From Theocolax elegans (taxonomy: Eukaryota > Arthropoda > Insecta > Hymenoptera > Cerocephalidae): 64,000 nucleotides of DNA. Below are positions 1 to 14,974 of the stretch, piece after piece. How positions within the stretch are numbered: the stretch's first letter is position 1; the number at the start of each line of letters is the position of its first letter. A program made the position numbers and the translations under genes. Under the pieces are notes generated by a model. That model did not search any database. It worked only from the letters and a program-made list of their open reading frames with translations, and was not told the origin of the DNA. Where the stretch lies: assembly GCA_026168455.1 (NCBI GenBank), contig CM047426.1:4519501-4583500 (forward strand), read 5' to 3'.

Positions 1-7
1 ATATGTG

Positions 8-47
<40 letters not shown>

Positions 48-2093
48 CACACACATATTATTCCCACGATCGTCACAATGTGTGTAATATAATGAATTTT
101 ATTTTTATTTTTTTTTTTGAAAATTATTATATTGTTAGTTTTATTATTTTTTTCTTCATTTATTATACTTTTTGTTTTAAGATATAGTTATTGTATGAAC
201 AGTTTCTTATATACCCTCGTACATTCCATACCCTTTTACATTTATATTTATATATATATATCTTACTCGTTATTCCTTTTATTTACCTTCGTTTTCTCTT
301 TCGCTTTTAGTTCCTTTTTTCTATTTTTTACTTCCCTCTTTGCTCTTTTGGTATTTTTCTTCTTTTTTTTTTATTAATCTAATTGGAAAAAACACGTACC
401 GGAAAGGTGTATTTATATATGTGTGTGTGTTTGTGTGTCTCTGTGTGGGTGGGATTTTTTGTTTTCATTCGCGTTCACATTCGAAATTGATCCATCGACT
501 GCTTGTTCCTCTTATTCGATCGCTTCGACGTGATTTTATTCTGGTTTTGAAGTTTATGGTTTTCCCACGAGATTTTTCGGTGTAAGAACATTTTATTTTT
601 AATTAGTTTGTTAGATGTCTGAAAAAATATGTAATATTTGTTATTGAACTTTTTTTAGGCGATGTTTTTCTTTAAAGAAATTAAACATTTAGCTTTGCTT
701 CTATCCTTTGAGGATATAGTGGACACTTTTTTGTTCGTTGAATGTTCTTTAAAGAAAATTTTTTATATTGGTTTTCTTTTCTTGAAAATAACAACAAAAA
801 ATTTTTTTAAATATTTTTCCTTTATCTCCCGCAGGAAATTCAAAGACCGGACAAAGTCGAACGAAACGATCGAACATTTTCCAACTGGGTCCAACGAGAA
901 TACAATGATAGTTTCTTACGTGTGTGTGTCGCTCTCTCTCTCTCGCTCTCTCTTTCTTTCTCTATATATATAATACCTCGGTAAAACAACGACTTATTCG
1001 TTTACTTTTTATTTTATTTTATTCTTTTTTTTTTTCATCTTCATTGTAAAAATCCACACGCGTTCCTCTATTATTAGAACGTTTTCCGGTGCTTCTTTTT
1101 TTTTGTTCATTTTATTATATTATTATTTTATTTACCATAATTGTCATACGTTGCAGGTATACGCACTCGGTGTCGTCGTGCGATTTCGCTTACACATTTT
1201 TTTTTCTCCCTCTTTATCGAGATTTTTTATTTTTCTTTTTTTTTTGGGTTAGCGGCCTTGATATATTTATACATATATATATATATATTTTTTTAAAAAC
1301 ATATCAATTTGAACGGGAAAAGAAAATTTAGTTAATTATATATCGTCGGCCGACTAGACCAAATTACACATTTGGTTTCTCGTCGTTTTCGGATGCATCG
1401 CAAGTATAAATAATTTTTTCGTGAAATTATTTTGTCATTTGTGTATATATATATACTTCGTTTTCCCTTCGAATGAAAATTCGATATTTAGTACATGCGT
1501 AAATATATATATATATGAGCAAATCCACGGAACCTTTGATTTTCATTTGAAAAATTTTTTTTTTTTTTTTTGGGAGGCACATTGATTTTAATGGAGATTT
1601 CTACTTCTTTAGAGGTTAAATAGTAGGAAAATATGAGGGCCCCCTATTTCTTTTCAAGACTTATCTAAGAAATTAACGATTAAAATATTAATGAGGGGTA
1701 TCATAGGGTAAATTATAAAAAATCACTTCGTAAATAAACAGAACATTTTTTATTCTATAATTTATGAATATAACAACATAATTAAGTCTCTTATTTAACA
1801 AAAATTGAAATATCTAACAACAATTTTTCATATAAAAGGATGTTTTCAAGTGCCGTTACAGTACTGTAATTTTCTTTTCCTAGTAACAATGGTTTTTTTG
1901 TTTGAGTACTTGTAACAGGAATTTCATTTTTTGCTCCATAAATCTTCCAACTTGAAGGTTTCAATTGGTAATGAGTACATGGCAAATTATTTGAAACATT
2001 CATTACATGATAAATAATTTTCTTTTCGCATACTTCTCTTTAATGGTAAACAAACTACTTGCGTAAGGCTGACTGAATGATATGTGCGTGTAT

Positions 2094-2255
<162 letters not shown>

Positions 2256-3480
2256 ATTTATATTAGCTTTTCTGTTGAAATAACCTATTTCGTATAGTCA
2301 ATTTGAACTTCAGTTCAAAGGTATAAAATTTTATACTTTTATACAGCTTATATTATCTAAATTAACAAAAAATTCAATTGAGGTTTTACGTAGATGACTC
2401 AATAATCTACTAAAAAGTAAAGAGATATAGTTTATATATGCTTTTTTTGTGAATGTCGAGTGTGCCATGCGAAAATGAAAATTTGGAAGACTAGGGGCCC
2501 GAGATTTTGAAAAGTTTAAGGTAGAATTGCTAGTAAAGAAAAAGAGGCACAGCTAAGCACAAAAAGAATAAGAATCCTTATTGCAAATCGAAAAAAGCAA
2601 TATTAGTCACAATAGCTATAAACAAAACTTATCTTTGTATAATATCAAAATTCTAAAATTTCCTAAATTTACAAAAACTGACTTCCTCAAGAGTTGCGAT
2701 TTTTATTTTTCTGTATCATGAAGGCACACTATTCTAACACTTTTAGTTTAATAGAGTAGATGGTGTAGGTTGTCAAAAAAAATTTCTGTAACATTTGGTG
2801 AAGAATTATAATTTCTATAAGCTTAAAAATAGAAGATGAGTACTACTTCCATCGTCAAATTTGCAAAAATGCAACTTTATGAAGCCTCTAACAAAAAGCT
2901 AATGAAACAACTTTAAAAAAATGATAAGGACCCTTCATCGAATTACTTTTTCTACCAGAAACCGTTGTTATAATGTTGCTAAGTCTGCTTATTTACTACT
3001 ATATTACCCGCTTCCCCAAAATTAAAGGTTCTGTGGATTTGCTCATATATAGGTTTAAAAAAAAAGTTGAAAAGGAACGAGCTTTTTTTATACGTATAGC
3101 GATGATCGCGAAATCGACGAAAAGAAAGGACGATCTTATTTTTTTTTTAATATTTCTTAAACGTATATATATAGGTACATCATCATAACGTCGAGAGGAT
3201 TTTTAGATGGTACGATTCGACAATATACTGTTATTATTATTATTATTAGCTTTCTCGGACATTCGGCGATGGGTATATATATCTATAAGTTTAACTCACA
3301 CATTGTATATTTTCCTTTTTTTTTTTCTTATGCAAGATTGCAAATAGCGAATTTTATTATCTTAGTATGAGAATTTTTATTTTTTTTTTTTAAAGAAAAA
3401 AAAGTATATATAAGAAGACTTGATGATGATAAAGTATAAGATAAGATTTACATAGGTAATTATTGCGCGATTATTTTTTC

Positions 3481-3509
3481 TTTATATATATATATATATA
3501 TTCTATATT

Positions 3510-3551
<42 letters not shown>

Positions 3552-3590
3552 AATATATATATTAAATATATATATATATATATAGATTAC
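3481..3590. repeat. (TA)n tract with internal duplication
   Basis: Alternating TA runs broken by TTCTATATTC and TTGAA spacers. It could form cruciforms and is likely length-variable. Confidence 0.9.
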
Positions 3591-6500
3591 AATTATCGTG
3601 TTTCATCATTGTATATATAGTCCTTAGGATAGTATGTGTTGGATTTTGGTTTCATCGATATGTTACATGTTTTCAATAGAAAGAAATTTTTTTTCTTATA
3701 TGGGAATATGGAACAGAGTGGAATTTGGAGAGGACAGTTTGTTATAAGTAATTGATAATATTTACTGTGTGAAGGGTTGAAGTTGTTTTTAATTATTTAA
3801 ACGAATTTTAATTTACCATTTATTTTTTAGATATTTCTTACTCTCCGTACCATCAGGCTTTTTTTAGGATGTTTCATCGAGCAACCTGTAATGCTAGTAG
3901 ACAGGATGTATGTTTTAATTTACTGAGGACACTATTTTATTATTTAATTATTTTAATTATTTCACATCAATTTATTTGTAAAATAAGATTTTTTAATCAA
4001 TTGTGATAATTTGTACCAAGATTTTTTAGTGTAAGACACTCACCGCAGGATATACTTTAGGAACTACTTCATCGAAGAGACTGAATTTTTGACAGTAACA
4101 ATTATAAACATTATTCTAATCTACTTGACTGTCTTTTTACACAATTTTTCAATTGTTTCCAAGTTTTTTAAACAAAATAAATTGCCTTTTAGTCCAATAT
4201 TTTTTCATTTTGTTCCATTTTCATAAACTATAACCATATTTTATTGTCACTTTCAGTTTGCTCGATGAAGTTATTTTCTTTAATATTCTAGTAGAAAATC
4301 GTAATGCAAATAGCCATTATTATTTAAAATAGTTATAGAAATAAATAAAAATGTTGGAATAATAATTACTTATGCAACATTTTTCTTATAAATCAAAAAA
4401 TGTTTCGTATCTATTAAAATTTAATCCTCATCGATGAAACATTGAGCTAAAAAATTATAGTATACGGTGTGGCATATTTTTTTAAATTATTCAAAAAATT
4501 CATAGTAAAAAGTAAAGTAATAATATAATTTGTTTAAAAATTAAGAAACACTTCATATGTCATCGCACAAAAAATGAATAATTATTTATAACAAATGCTT
4601 CCTTTTAACTGTTAATCCACATTCTTGCCAACCAGTACGAAATTAATAAACGAAAAAAAAAAGAACACGTGTGTATACAATAATAAGCTATCCCCGAGTT
4701 GAACGTTTTACAATACAATATGTAAGATTATACAAGAATAATTGGGAATTGATTGCATTACAAGAGAGTTGGATATATCATATAGTAGGTAAGTATAAAA
4801 TTTTGTGTGAAACTTTTAATAACGATACCTATTTATACAAAAAGAATGAGAAATTTCACACAAATTTTATAATTTTAAATTATATATTTATGTGTTAAAT
4901 CGTGATTGCTATATGTATATATATAAATATATAATATGTACTTAAGAAATAAATAAACGCTGTTAATCAGCTTTTTTTTACAGTGAACATATGTTTATAT
5001 GTATATATAAGATTTTTTTGTAAAAAAAATTTTTGGGGAAGAAAGTGTTGACATGCCTTTTTACCTCTTCTCGTGGCATATGGATATAGAATATATATAT
5101 AAGATCGATTTAAAAAAAATGGAGGAGTATAACATTTTTTTATAAGATTGAACACAAAATTACATTTCACACACGGTATAGACTGGAAGGAAAGAAACTT
5201 CTTCAGTTTCGGGTTCCGTATGTTTGTACAATAGAGAAGTTTCCGAACGAAAGTTTTTTTCTCATATAAGTTTTTAAATTAAATTTATATAAATTAAACT
5301 TTTTTTGGAGAGAAAAAAGTTTTTTTTTATATTTCTGAGGCCTGGGCGATCGTTGCACGTGCGAAAGTTTTCCTGTTCAAAAAATCGAAATGATAAATTT
5401 TTTTTTTTCGTTTTGGGTTATTGTATATACGTTCATTGATTTTTTTATTTTTACGATGTTAATGATCGAAGTAAATTAATGACCATTTAGTGATTGATGT
5501 ATATAAATTTGATGAATTTTTCTACATGCGTGCAATTTAAAAACGTGCAGAAAACGTAGTTAAAATGCTGAACAATATTTTCAATAATAATAATTTATTA
5601 TTCAGTTTAATTAAGTGTTAGACGAAATGAATTATCAGATATATATATTGTTTATTATCAAATTTGATATTGATTATTCAATCCAATTTATTATTTAACG
5701 TTATTAATTTACTGCGCTACAAATTCATTATTGAACATACGATTAAACATTATGAAATTTAAAAAATTTACCATTTTTGGAATTTGATTTTCGTAAATAA
5801 ACATTTGTTTCAGAATTAATACACTACGAATGTTTCTTAACTCGCAGTTTATTGTTTTTCTTTTTGTAATTAAGGTATTAGTAAACAACGATGTTGATAA
5901 TAAAACGAACGAAAATGTTTACAAACACATAATTAATTGTTTCTTTTAATTGATTGTCAAATGGACTGGTATAAATTTAATTATACAGAAAATTAAAAAA
6001 ATTATTTTAATAAATTAACAAATGGAATTTTTTTCTAAAAATTTTATATATGTAACAGTAACTGTAAAATAAATTTAATTCCTAATAATATACGTAATTG
6101 ATTATTAAAAGAATTAATAATTAATTAATAATTAGTAAATATAATTATAAAAAATTATTATTAAACAATTAATAATTCGAATGATTTGTGTAATGAAAAT
6201 TTTCTTAACGAACCATGCAATTAATAACTTATCAACAATTAGTATAAATCATGCACTTAATTTAAATTAAATTTATTAATAATCGCAATTGTTATACATA
6301 AAATTTCATTAATTAAATAATTAATAAAAATCAAAACAATTTTATAAGAGTTAAACTAATAAATAATCATAATAATTGGAACGAACGAAGCATATCGACA
6401 ACTCGACGAATATGTAAATGAAATTCGAGATTTTTACAAGTGCAGTGTCTTTTTTTTTAACACGGTTCTAGCATTTGCTTACACAGTCAGAAATAATGAA

Positions 6501-8279
6501 ACCAAGCCTGGTAGTTTGTACGTTCCTTGTTTCTTTTTTTATTCTCTTTCCTTGTTGGTGTGCCAATAATTTTCCATGACGTAATTTTTTTTTTACTTTC
6601 ACTCTGAAAGGGATTTTCCTTTTTTGTATACAATCAAATTATAGAACGATTGAGATATAGGAAGACGAACGTTAAAAAAATAGTGACGGAAAGGAAAGTC
6701 ACTTTTAAAGTATATGTATATTTTATATACCCTTACGAAAAAGAATTTTGTTTAAAAAAAAACTATATGTACCGCGTTCGTATATTTTCGAAATATAATC
6801 GATGTAAGTATATACAGACACTTGTTAAATGGTCGGTTTTTATTTTTTATCGATAAATAATCAGTATCTTTCTTATGCTTGTAAAAAAATAAATAAGGAA
6901 TATATAGGCGGTTAAACGATAAACTTAAAATAACAATTAATTATATGTATTATAATAAACGATTATTTTGACAATAAAATAAATAATATTAATAATAAAC
7001 AGTAATAATTAACAACGACAAAAATATTAAAAAAAACGATTGACAATAAAATGAATAATATAAATAAACGCAAAATTATTAATTTTATTAAAAAATGATA
7101 ATTTCGACAATAAAATAAATAATATTAACAAACGATAATTATTCAACAATAACAAAAAATTAATACAAACACACACACACGCACACAGTGAAACGGATAA
7201 TAAACACAAAAGAAAGAAGAAAAATCATATACAAAAGAAAAAGATACACGTATAATTTTATTATCATCATCATTTTTTTTATCCACTTTCGGTGTGTTAT
7301 TGCATACATAATAATAACTAATAATAATAGAGATAAAGACAATCCATCGAATTTGTTAATAAACGTATTTATTAAAATACTCAAGCGGAACTCCGAAACT
7401 GTATATATATATAGTCAAACAAAAAATTTTATATATGAGTTATGTATATATGAATGTTTGTGTGTGTGTAAATATATATATATAGAACATTGCTTAGATA
7501 TTGCACATATTATCTTTTCTTTTTTTAAAAAAAAAAAGTAAAAACAAAGAATTTGAGTATTATTCGAGCCGATATATATATATAACTTTTTATATGTATA
7601 TTGGTTGGAGAAAAATATACAAAATTCAGAACATGCATACGAAATTTCGTAATACAATATATATATAAACGTATACAGAGAAATAAAAGTAAATAATATA
7701 ATATAATAATCTAAAATATCGCTATCTAAAATGAACGTAATGACATGTATATATTTGTGTATGTGAGTGTGTTCATATATACGCAATCAGACTTATACAA
7801 TAATAAATACACTAATTATATTAATATACGTTTATGTATAATATTAATATTATTACAAAAGAAAAAAGGTGTTAAGCGATAAATGTGTATATATATAAAT
7901 ATATCCTAATCAACGATATTTTGTATATATATATATATGTTTTACATTTAAAAATTATTACGTATCGTGTACGTTTATCTCGTTATTTCTATGTATATAA
8001 CCAATGGTTTTTCTTTTTTTTCTTTGTTGCAGCAGCCGTCTTCGACGCATATAATTATTGTTAATTTTATTCGATACAATTTTTTCTTTTTGCGTGTACT
8101 ACTTGTGTAAAATGAAAAAAGAAACGGTGCGCACTATTGAAAACGAATTTGTGGTATTTTTTATTTTGAGCGTCGAATATGTAGAGCACTAATCGGCTGT
8201 GTGTGTGTACAAAGATTTTCGACGCTCGCACAACGAGAGCGTGATGTATTTAAGAGAAAATGTTTGTATTTTAATAATT

Positions 8280-8366
8280 TTATCCCTAGTGGAAATGCAG
8301 CATTTTTCCTCTTACTTTTTTTTAGAGAAAAAAGGGATTGTTAATGCTTTGATTTCTACTAGGGAT
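8280..8366. repeat. Small foldback element, arms TCCCTAGT(A/G)GAAAT
   Basis: The left arm ATCCCTAGTGGAAATGCAGC is matched by an inverted right arm ending in TTTCTACTAGGGAT. The arms are imperfect over about 25 bases, with a short T/A-rich loop. The same terminal word (TGCATTTCTACTAGGGA) occurs once more at 21543-21559, so this is probably the end sequence of a transposon family. Confidence 0.6.
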
Positions 8367-10565
8367 TATGTGTGAGTGTATGTGATAATATATATTATCA
8401 TTATTGAATTATACGAGATGAAAAGAAAAATTTCAGCAGCGGCTCGTGGATTATCGTTTTATCGGTGCACGTTCAGGTATATCGTATATTCGTATATTCT
8501 TTTTATTTTATTTCTTATGCAATCGGAAGGGTATTGGTGTATATATTTATTATACATGGTTTAAATGTAATTTCGGGAATCAGATATATTTTTCTTGAAA
8601 CGCGAAGAACACGAAGCGTTTATTATATTTTTGAAACTTTTATATTTACGTGTCAAAGGTAATTAATTGTTCAAATTTCCCGCGATTTTAGTACCAATTT
8701 TTTCTTTTGTTATACGACGTACAAAGTTTCAAGGTGATGTGTACTGAGATTTTATATAATTTTAATATACTTAGTTAATTTGGATGGATGGAATTGTTAC
8801 AACTATCGTTTTGAAACTTTAGATAATCGTATATAGTTTCTTTGTATTTCAATAAATTATCTTTCATTCAAGCAATTTTAATCTTACAAAGTTTTGCGTA
8901 ATTTATTATTTTTTAAAGTGAGAATTTTCAAATTTAAATAGGAAATTATAAATATTACTTTCCATAAATTACTCAGCTGATCAAATTTTTCAGAGCGTGC
9001 TAATAAAATAAATCAAATTTGTTTTTTCCACATTTTTAAAATAGTGTAGAAATCGTATCGCATTTATAGGTGATTTTTTCGAAATTATATTATTGGTTAA
9101 TTTTTTTAGTCATACATCTATATCTGGTTATTCTTTTAAAAGTGAGTAATTTTATTTATTCAAGTTTAACCCAAAATTTAATAACGAATAAGAATAATTT
9201 ATAATAAATATATTGTTAACGAATAATAATCATTTTCGATTTTTAGGTTTTAGGTATTGAAAATGTATTTGGTAGTAACACATAATCCACGAATTTCAAA
9301 ATATTTCATCCCACGTTACTGTCATTTCAAACAACAAAATTTCGACGCTAAAAGAAACAAGTTCATTAAACATGACAACTTTTAGCCAATTTTTGATGAA
9401 ATTTAATTACATAATACGTATCTATTCTTATTGCGCATCAATATTGCACAAGATTTTAATTTCAACAGAAAATTTGAAAAAGTGTCATTATATTTCACCA
9501 CTCCTGTCTGTCTGTGTGTGTGCGTGTATACATTACTTTTAAATATTGCTTTCAACGGTGCGCAAAATTACTTTTATACATGTACTATTAAAAAAAACGA
9601 AATCCAATCTTAACCAATTGAGATTCTCAAATATATATAAGTTCACAGTGTACATTCGCTCGTTTTTAAGTAAATACAAAGGAGAATATTTATTTCATTT
9701 TTTTTTCGTAAGGGTATATATTATATTATTTTTTTCTTACTGCAGATGCACTGTCGAAAAAATATTTCTCCAAGCGTAGAAAATTTAAAGTTTATCAGGT
9801 ATGTATAATAATCAAATTACACGTATATATTGAATACAAGTATATTATATGATCATATAACATATATAATCCCTATTTCTTTTCGTCCGAAAACTTGCCG
9901 ATTTCAATCGTTTCGCTTGCAACCTATATATGTTATACAATTACGTATAATTTAAAAAAAAAGGAAACATACCACTCTTCTTTTTGAGACTAGCATATAT
10001 ATATATATCAAATCAATATAAAAAAAATCACATACGCATGCACAATGATGAGATAAACTATATATAAGTCAAATCGATATATATATATATATAAATATGA
10101 TCGGTAATATGGATCGCTAAAATGCGTATACAAGCTATACATCAACTATATATATTATATATATATACTCTTACAACGAAATATGAAAATGAAAGAAAAA
10201 AAAATGGACGAATGAATTTTTTTGTTTTTCGCAGTGCAACTATCGAAAAAAAAAATAAAAAAATTTTTGTTTGTCAATAATCTGCGTATATTACTTTTAG
10301 AGAGCTACACGATATAGATCCGTCATGGGATCTCTCAACAGGAACCTGCGCTAATACTATGATAAAGTATAGCGTCGTGCATATTTTTTTTTTATCTTGT
10401 TTCATCATCTCGTATTATATAGTTTTACATCGTTTACACGTACACAATCGTCGTCGTACTCGTACGGACGTGGAAAACGTAAAGTTGTTACAACGTAAGG
10501 AAAATTAAAGAAAAAAACTAAAGGGAAAAGGATTTCACACGATGGGAAGAAAAAAAATGTCTATC

Positions 10566-10569
<4 letters not shown>

Positions 10570-10619
<50 letters not shown>

Positions 10620-10620
10620 T
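10570..10620. repeat. (TA)n microsatellite
   Basis: Nearly pure TA dinucleotides with one GTA interruption, downstream of the Appl stop codon. Confidence 0.95.
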
Positions 10621-10937
10621 ATATGGCATATGTATGCGTTCAGCGCGTAAAATAAGTACGTGAGAGAGGAGGCGTTTAACGAAGCATGTATATGTATACT
10701 TGTTCGACTTTTTGTCACTTTACTAAGCATTTGTATTTTTTTTTACTTATAACGACACTTTTTTTCTTCCCGATATCTATATATATGATACATATATATT
10801 ACTTTTTTTTCTTTACGCATATTCCTTCCATTTTACTTTTTTTTTTACTTCTTAACGAGGTTCGCGCGATCAACCCTACAAATATATAAAAAACTTATTT
10901 AAATTCTGCGGTCCCGCAGGATATGCGTAAAATCACC

Positions 10938-10968
<31 letters not shown>

Positions 10969-10997
10969 TAACACTCGTTTCTCTCTCTCTCTCTCTT
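10938..10997. repeat. (TC)n microsatellite
   Basis: Two TC runs (10938-10967 and 10980-10997) split by TTTAACACTCGTTT. It lies 325-385 bases past the Appl stop codon, so it would be a GA-rich stretch of the 3' UTR if transcribed. Confidence 0.95.
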
Positions 10998-11210
10998 GCA
11001 TTTAAGCGGAAAAAGATTTTTGTCGAAAGGAAAATATATACCCGACGAACACCAAATCTATATATATATATATGTGTGTATTTTTTTTGCGGTCGAAACG
11101 AAATTATATATATATATATGTATATGCCACACACATACACGAGAAGAGGGGAGGGGTGGCAAAGGAGGGAGGGAAGGGTTTATTTTTGTTGTTTGAGTAA
11201 TTTCTTTCTT

Positions 11211-11237
11211 TTCTCTCTCTCTCTCTCTCTCACTCTC

Positions 11238-11270
<33 letters not shown>

Positions 11271-11271
11271 T
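11211..11271. repeat. (CT)n microsatellite next to the Appl stop
   Basis: About 60 bases of CT with single interruptions (CAC, TCG). It starts 50 bases beyond the stop codon, so it would be a GA-rich tract in the proximal 3' UTR. Confidence 0.95.
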
Positions 11272-11321
11272 CAATGACGTCGTTTGGTTACGTTTTCTTT
11301 TCTTTCCGCGTCTCCTTGGAT

Positions 11322-11432
11322 TTATTCCTTGACTTCGAAGTACTTGTAGGTAGGGTTCTCGTAGCCGTTTATCTGCATGTTAGCGACGTGTCGCTCTTCC
11401 GGCGTCGCTGCTTGATCTACCTCGATGAAGCC
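11322..11432 (-). CDS. Appl: Appl last exon: cytoplasmic tail with NPTY motif and stop
   Basis: 36 codons plus TAA (11322-11324). It starts [20 protein letters not shown] and ends [23 protein letters not shown] at visible residues 678-684 is the conserved sorting signal bound by PTB-domain adaptors (Fe65, X11/Mint and Dab types) and needed for endocytosis. The GFIEVDQ part matches the Go-protein-binding stretch described in fly APPL. The acceptor is ttacag. The 3' UTR runs towards lower coordinates, beginning with a CT-rich tract (GA-rich in the transcript). Confidence 0.97.
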   Translation of the reverse strand, partial: GFIEVDQAATPEERHVANMQINGYENPTYKYFEVKE

Positions 11433-14400
11433 CTGTAATTTGAAGCGTTTACGTTGTTATTAGAATTTTCGTTTTTTTTTGATTGGAGAAGTTATCTTTT
11501 TTTTAGGGATGAAAGTGTATGGATATTGGACGGATTTACTTTTTTGATTAAAAAAAAGGAAGGTATTCAATTATCTAGGGATTGTGTGATTTGTGAAGAG
11601 ATAATTGAGTTTTGTACGTTTTTTTTAGAGGGTTAAATAGAATAAAATAATTTAAAATTTATCATGGTGATATCATTCATTTTTTTTGTAAGTAAAATGT
11701 ATGTATTAATGTAATCTGTGATTTAAACATTTTTTAGGTTGTTTATTTAATTGTATAGAGACTTTTCTTTTTTGTAATGAATTTTGTGGTTCTTCGTATC
11801 ATGATTTTTTAGAATTGTATTTCATCGAAGAAGTTAAATCAAAAAGAAATATAATGATGACAATGTTTGTTTGAAAAATTAATTATCTATTTTTTCTTTT
11901 AGATAATTTTCTAACTGTTTATAATGATTTTGCTAATAACTTTTTGTTTATTGATGTAATTTTGAAAAATATGTCTCTTGTGAAATTTGGTACTTCAACA
12001 GTGTAACATGATTCTGAGCGATTTTTGAATGTATCATAATAAGATATTTGTAATGTTAATTTTAAAAAAATGTTTATCTGCTATTTTTTTTAATTTCTAT
12101 AAGAACTTTATTATATTACTTTATACTTGTTTAATGGAATATAATGCTAAAAGAGATCATGGTATAGAGAGTGACATAATTGATAAAAAATATTATGCTT
12201 CATCGAGTAGACTGAAATTTTAGCAGTATAAATATTATTTTGACCCACTTGAATGAAACAAAATTGTAAAAAATATTTAATAAATTATTGACTCGCTGTT
12301 TATTTCAATTTTTTGCAATAACTTTGCAAATGAATGTTCTTATTGCATAAGTTTATATTCAATTCCATTAAAATCAGGTTTTTTGTTATTGTTCAAATTT
12401 GAGCTTTTTCGATGAAATAGTTTCTGAGATATGCTTGCTATGAGTGCAATATGTGAGAAAATAACATTTATTGAATTGGTTAATAGATTGTAAATAAAAG
12501 TTAATAATAATATAATTTATTTAAAAAATGAAAAAACACTTTGAATCTAATTAAATTTCAGATTGTTCGATTAACTACAAAATCATAATACCATATTACA
12601 GTTGTATGAATAAATTAAAAATGTTGAATGCAAATGATAATATTAAACATTGTTTTAATAATATTAAGAAATTCTTTGTGACTATTAAAATTTCAGCCTG
12701 TTCAAATTTCAGCAATATTTAAAATATGAAGAATTACTTTGAGTTTACTAACATTACAGGTTGTATAGAAAAATAAAGAGATACTATAAGTTCACTATAA
12801 TTTCACCCTGTTCAATGTATCATTGTACTAAAAAATAGTAGAACCGGTGTGTCACAAATATTTAAATAATTTTCTAAAAAAATTTTTCTTTTATATTTAT
12901 TCTTTCCTTCCAATTTAATCATCTCTAAGATGAAAATGCCCTTATGACACGCTATACAAAATACGCGTATATGTATATTAGTATATAACGCGAACAGATC
13001 AATTATCTCAACTTCTTACAGGTTTACAAGAAAGTGACAAGGGTCGGTCCATCGTAACAAAAACGTTTGGTGCGAGTATATACATATATGGTTAAATGCT
13101 CGTGAAATTACTCGAATCGATATATATATAAAAATTTTAATTATATATAAATTACAAATCAACACGTACACATATATACATATATGTATGTATGTATATA
13201 TATGTATCAATTACGTTTAATGAGAAATTCCAAAAATTTTAATAACGTCACTAGCAAGTGGATTTAATATATATATATACCTGACTATGAGGACTTCGTG
13301 CGCTGCGTCGTTTAAATACCGCAACACCAACGATGGTAGCAGCCATAAGTGCAATGCCAGCGAATGCCAGGGTAAAGTAGATCGACCTGCTCTCGCGATG
13401 GTAGACTTCACGTCTCACTGAATAACTCTGCAGTCACACAAAAAATATTCAACTTTTTATTATCCATAGATTTACAAATTACCTTTTTATATATTTGTTT
13501 TATTCGTTATCTATTTATAATTTTTATTCACATTTTTTTAAATTTTTTTGATAAGTCATCAAGTGTATAATATAGACGAGCAAGAGTATAAATAAAAAAA
13601 TTAAACAAATAAATAGACAAACCAAAGAAGGATACGTAAATATAATAATATAAACACATAAAATTACAACAAAAAAATTACAAATAATTAAATAAACAAT
13701 AAAATCGTTAAATAAAAAAGAAAAATAAAGTAAATAAATAAAGAACCATATAATTAGATAAATAAATAAATATGTAAAAATTATGAAAAAAACAAATGAA
13801 CATCTATAATAAACAAATAAATAAATTAATAATAAACTCATTTATTCATTTATTTACAGAGTTACGTATAGATCCTATCATATATCATACATTCATGAAA
13901 GAAAATATTAAATAATAATAAATTAAGTAAAAATCGTTAAATAAATAATTAGATAAAATAAAATAAATAATTAAACTACTAAATAAAAATCAAATAATTA
14001 AATAAACAAACAGTTACGTGATTAAGTACTTAGACAAATAAATCAATAATAAACAAACTAATGGAGAGCTTAAACTAAAACAACAATAAATTAAATAAAT
14101 AAACAATAGAGTAAATAACTAAATAAAAAAAATCAGTAATAAACAACTTCATGCACTTATTCATACAAAAAAATTAATAGAAAAGCTTCAAGATATTTAA
14201 GTAGATATATATTTTTTAAAAAATTGGATATTAAGTATATATAAGTATATACAAATGATTGATAGAAGAAAAAAATCGATGAATCTCCTATTTTTCAGAT
14301 CACTGATACGCTATAATAATTTATAATTCATAAATAATTATAGAAATAAAACAATATTCCGCGTACGTACGGAATCCCTTCCCTCTATCTATTTCTATTA

Positions 14401-14942
14401 CGTATTGTATCCGATATAAACATGCTATGAAAAATAAATCAAATTCCTTTGGCCGATCCGCGCGCGCGCGCACAGATATCGCGGAATTCACGGTATTAAT
14501 ACGCACGTTAAAAAAAGGAGAAGAAGAAATAGAAGGGAAAAGGAAATACGACGCGTATATAGGTACCTCTCTTTTTTTTACGACAATTAAACAATTTTAT
14601 TACTTTTGCCTTTAAGGCCAATTTCGCATTCAAAACGCGAGGGTGTGTATCGGAATACGTGGAATATGTACAAAGGGATGTATAATATACGAAACAATGC
14701 GTTGCGACTCTTAACTATGTGTGTGTATATATATGGGTTGTTACAAAAAGAAAAATAATAAGGAAGAAAAAAACGATATGTACGTATATATATGTGTACG
14801 TGAGTGTGTATATAGAGATGATCGTAAAATTTCAAAGGAATATATGGTATACGCGCGGCGAACGTCAATATTTTGTTAATTTATATTGAGTTTATGCAAC
14901 GCTCGCATATCATCTTTGACGTTTATTCAATTGCAATATATC

Positions 14943-14974
<32 letters not shown>

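Noticed and set aside
5..1331. Several plus-strand frames rich in Phe, Ile, Tyr and Ser
   Set aside because: They read T-rich and TA-rich DNA, have no recognisable motif, and show no splice or start context.
7188..7786. Frames of 117 (plus) and 123 (minus) codons
   Set aside because: They overlap on opposite strands in low-complexity AT DNA. The composition is that of random AT-rich translation.
10518..11438. Frames of 66-171 codons around the CT tracts
   Set aside because: They read CT/GA and TA microsatellites (Ser-Leu and Arg-Glu runs); the only real coding part is the minus-strand Appl last exon.
13524..13841. 105-codon minus-strand frame
   Set aside because: It reads AAATAAATA-type simple sequence, giving Ile/Phe/Tyr runs like a false membrane protein.
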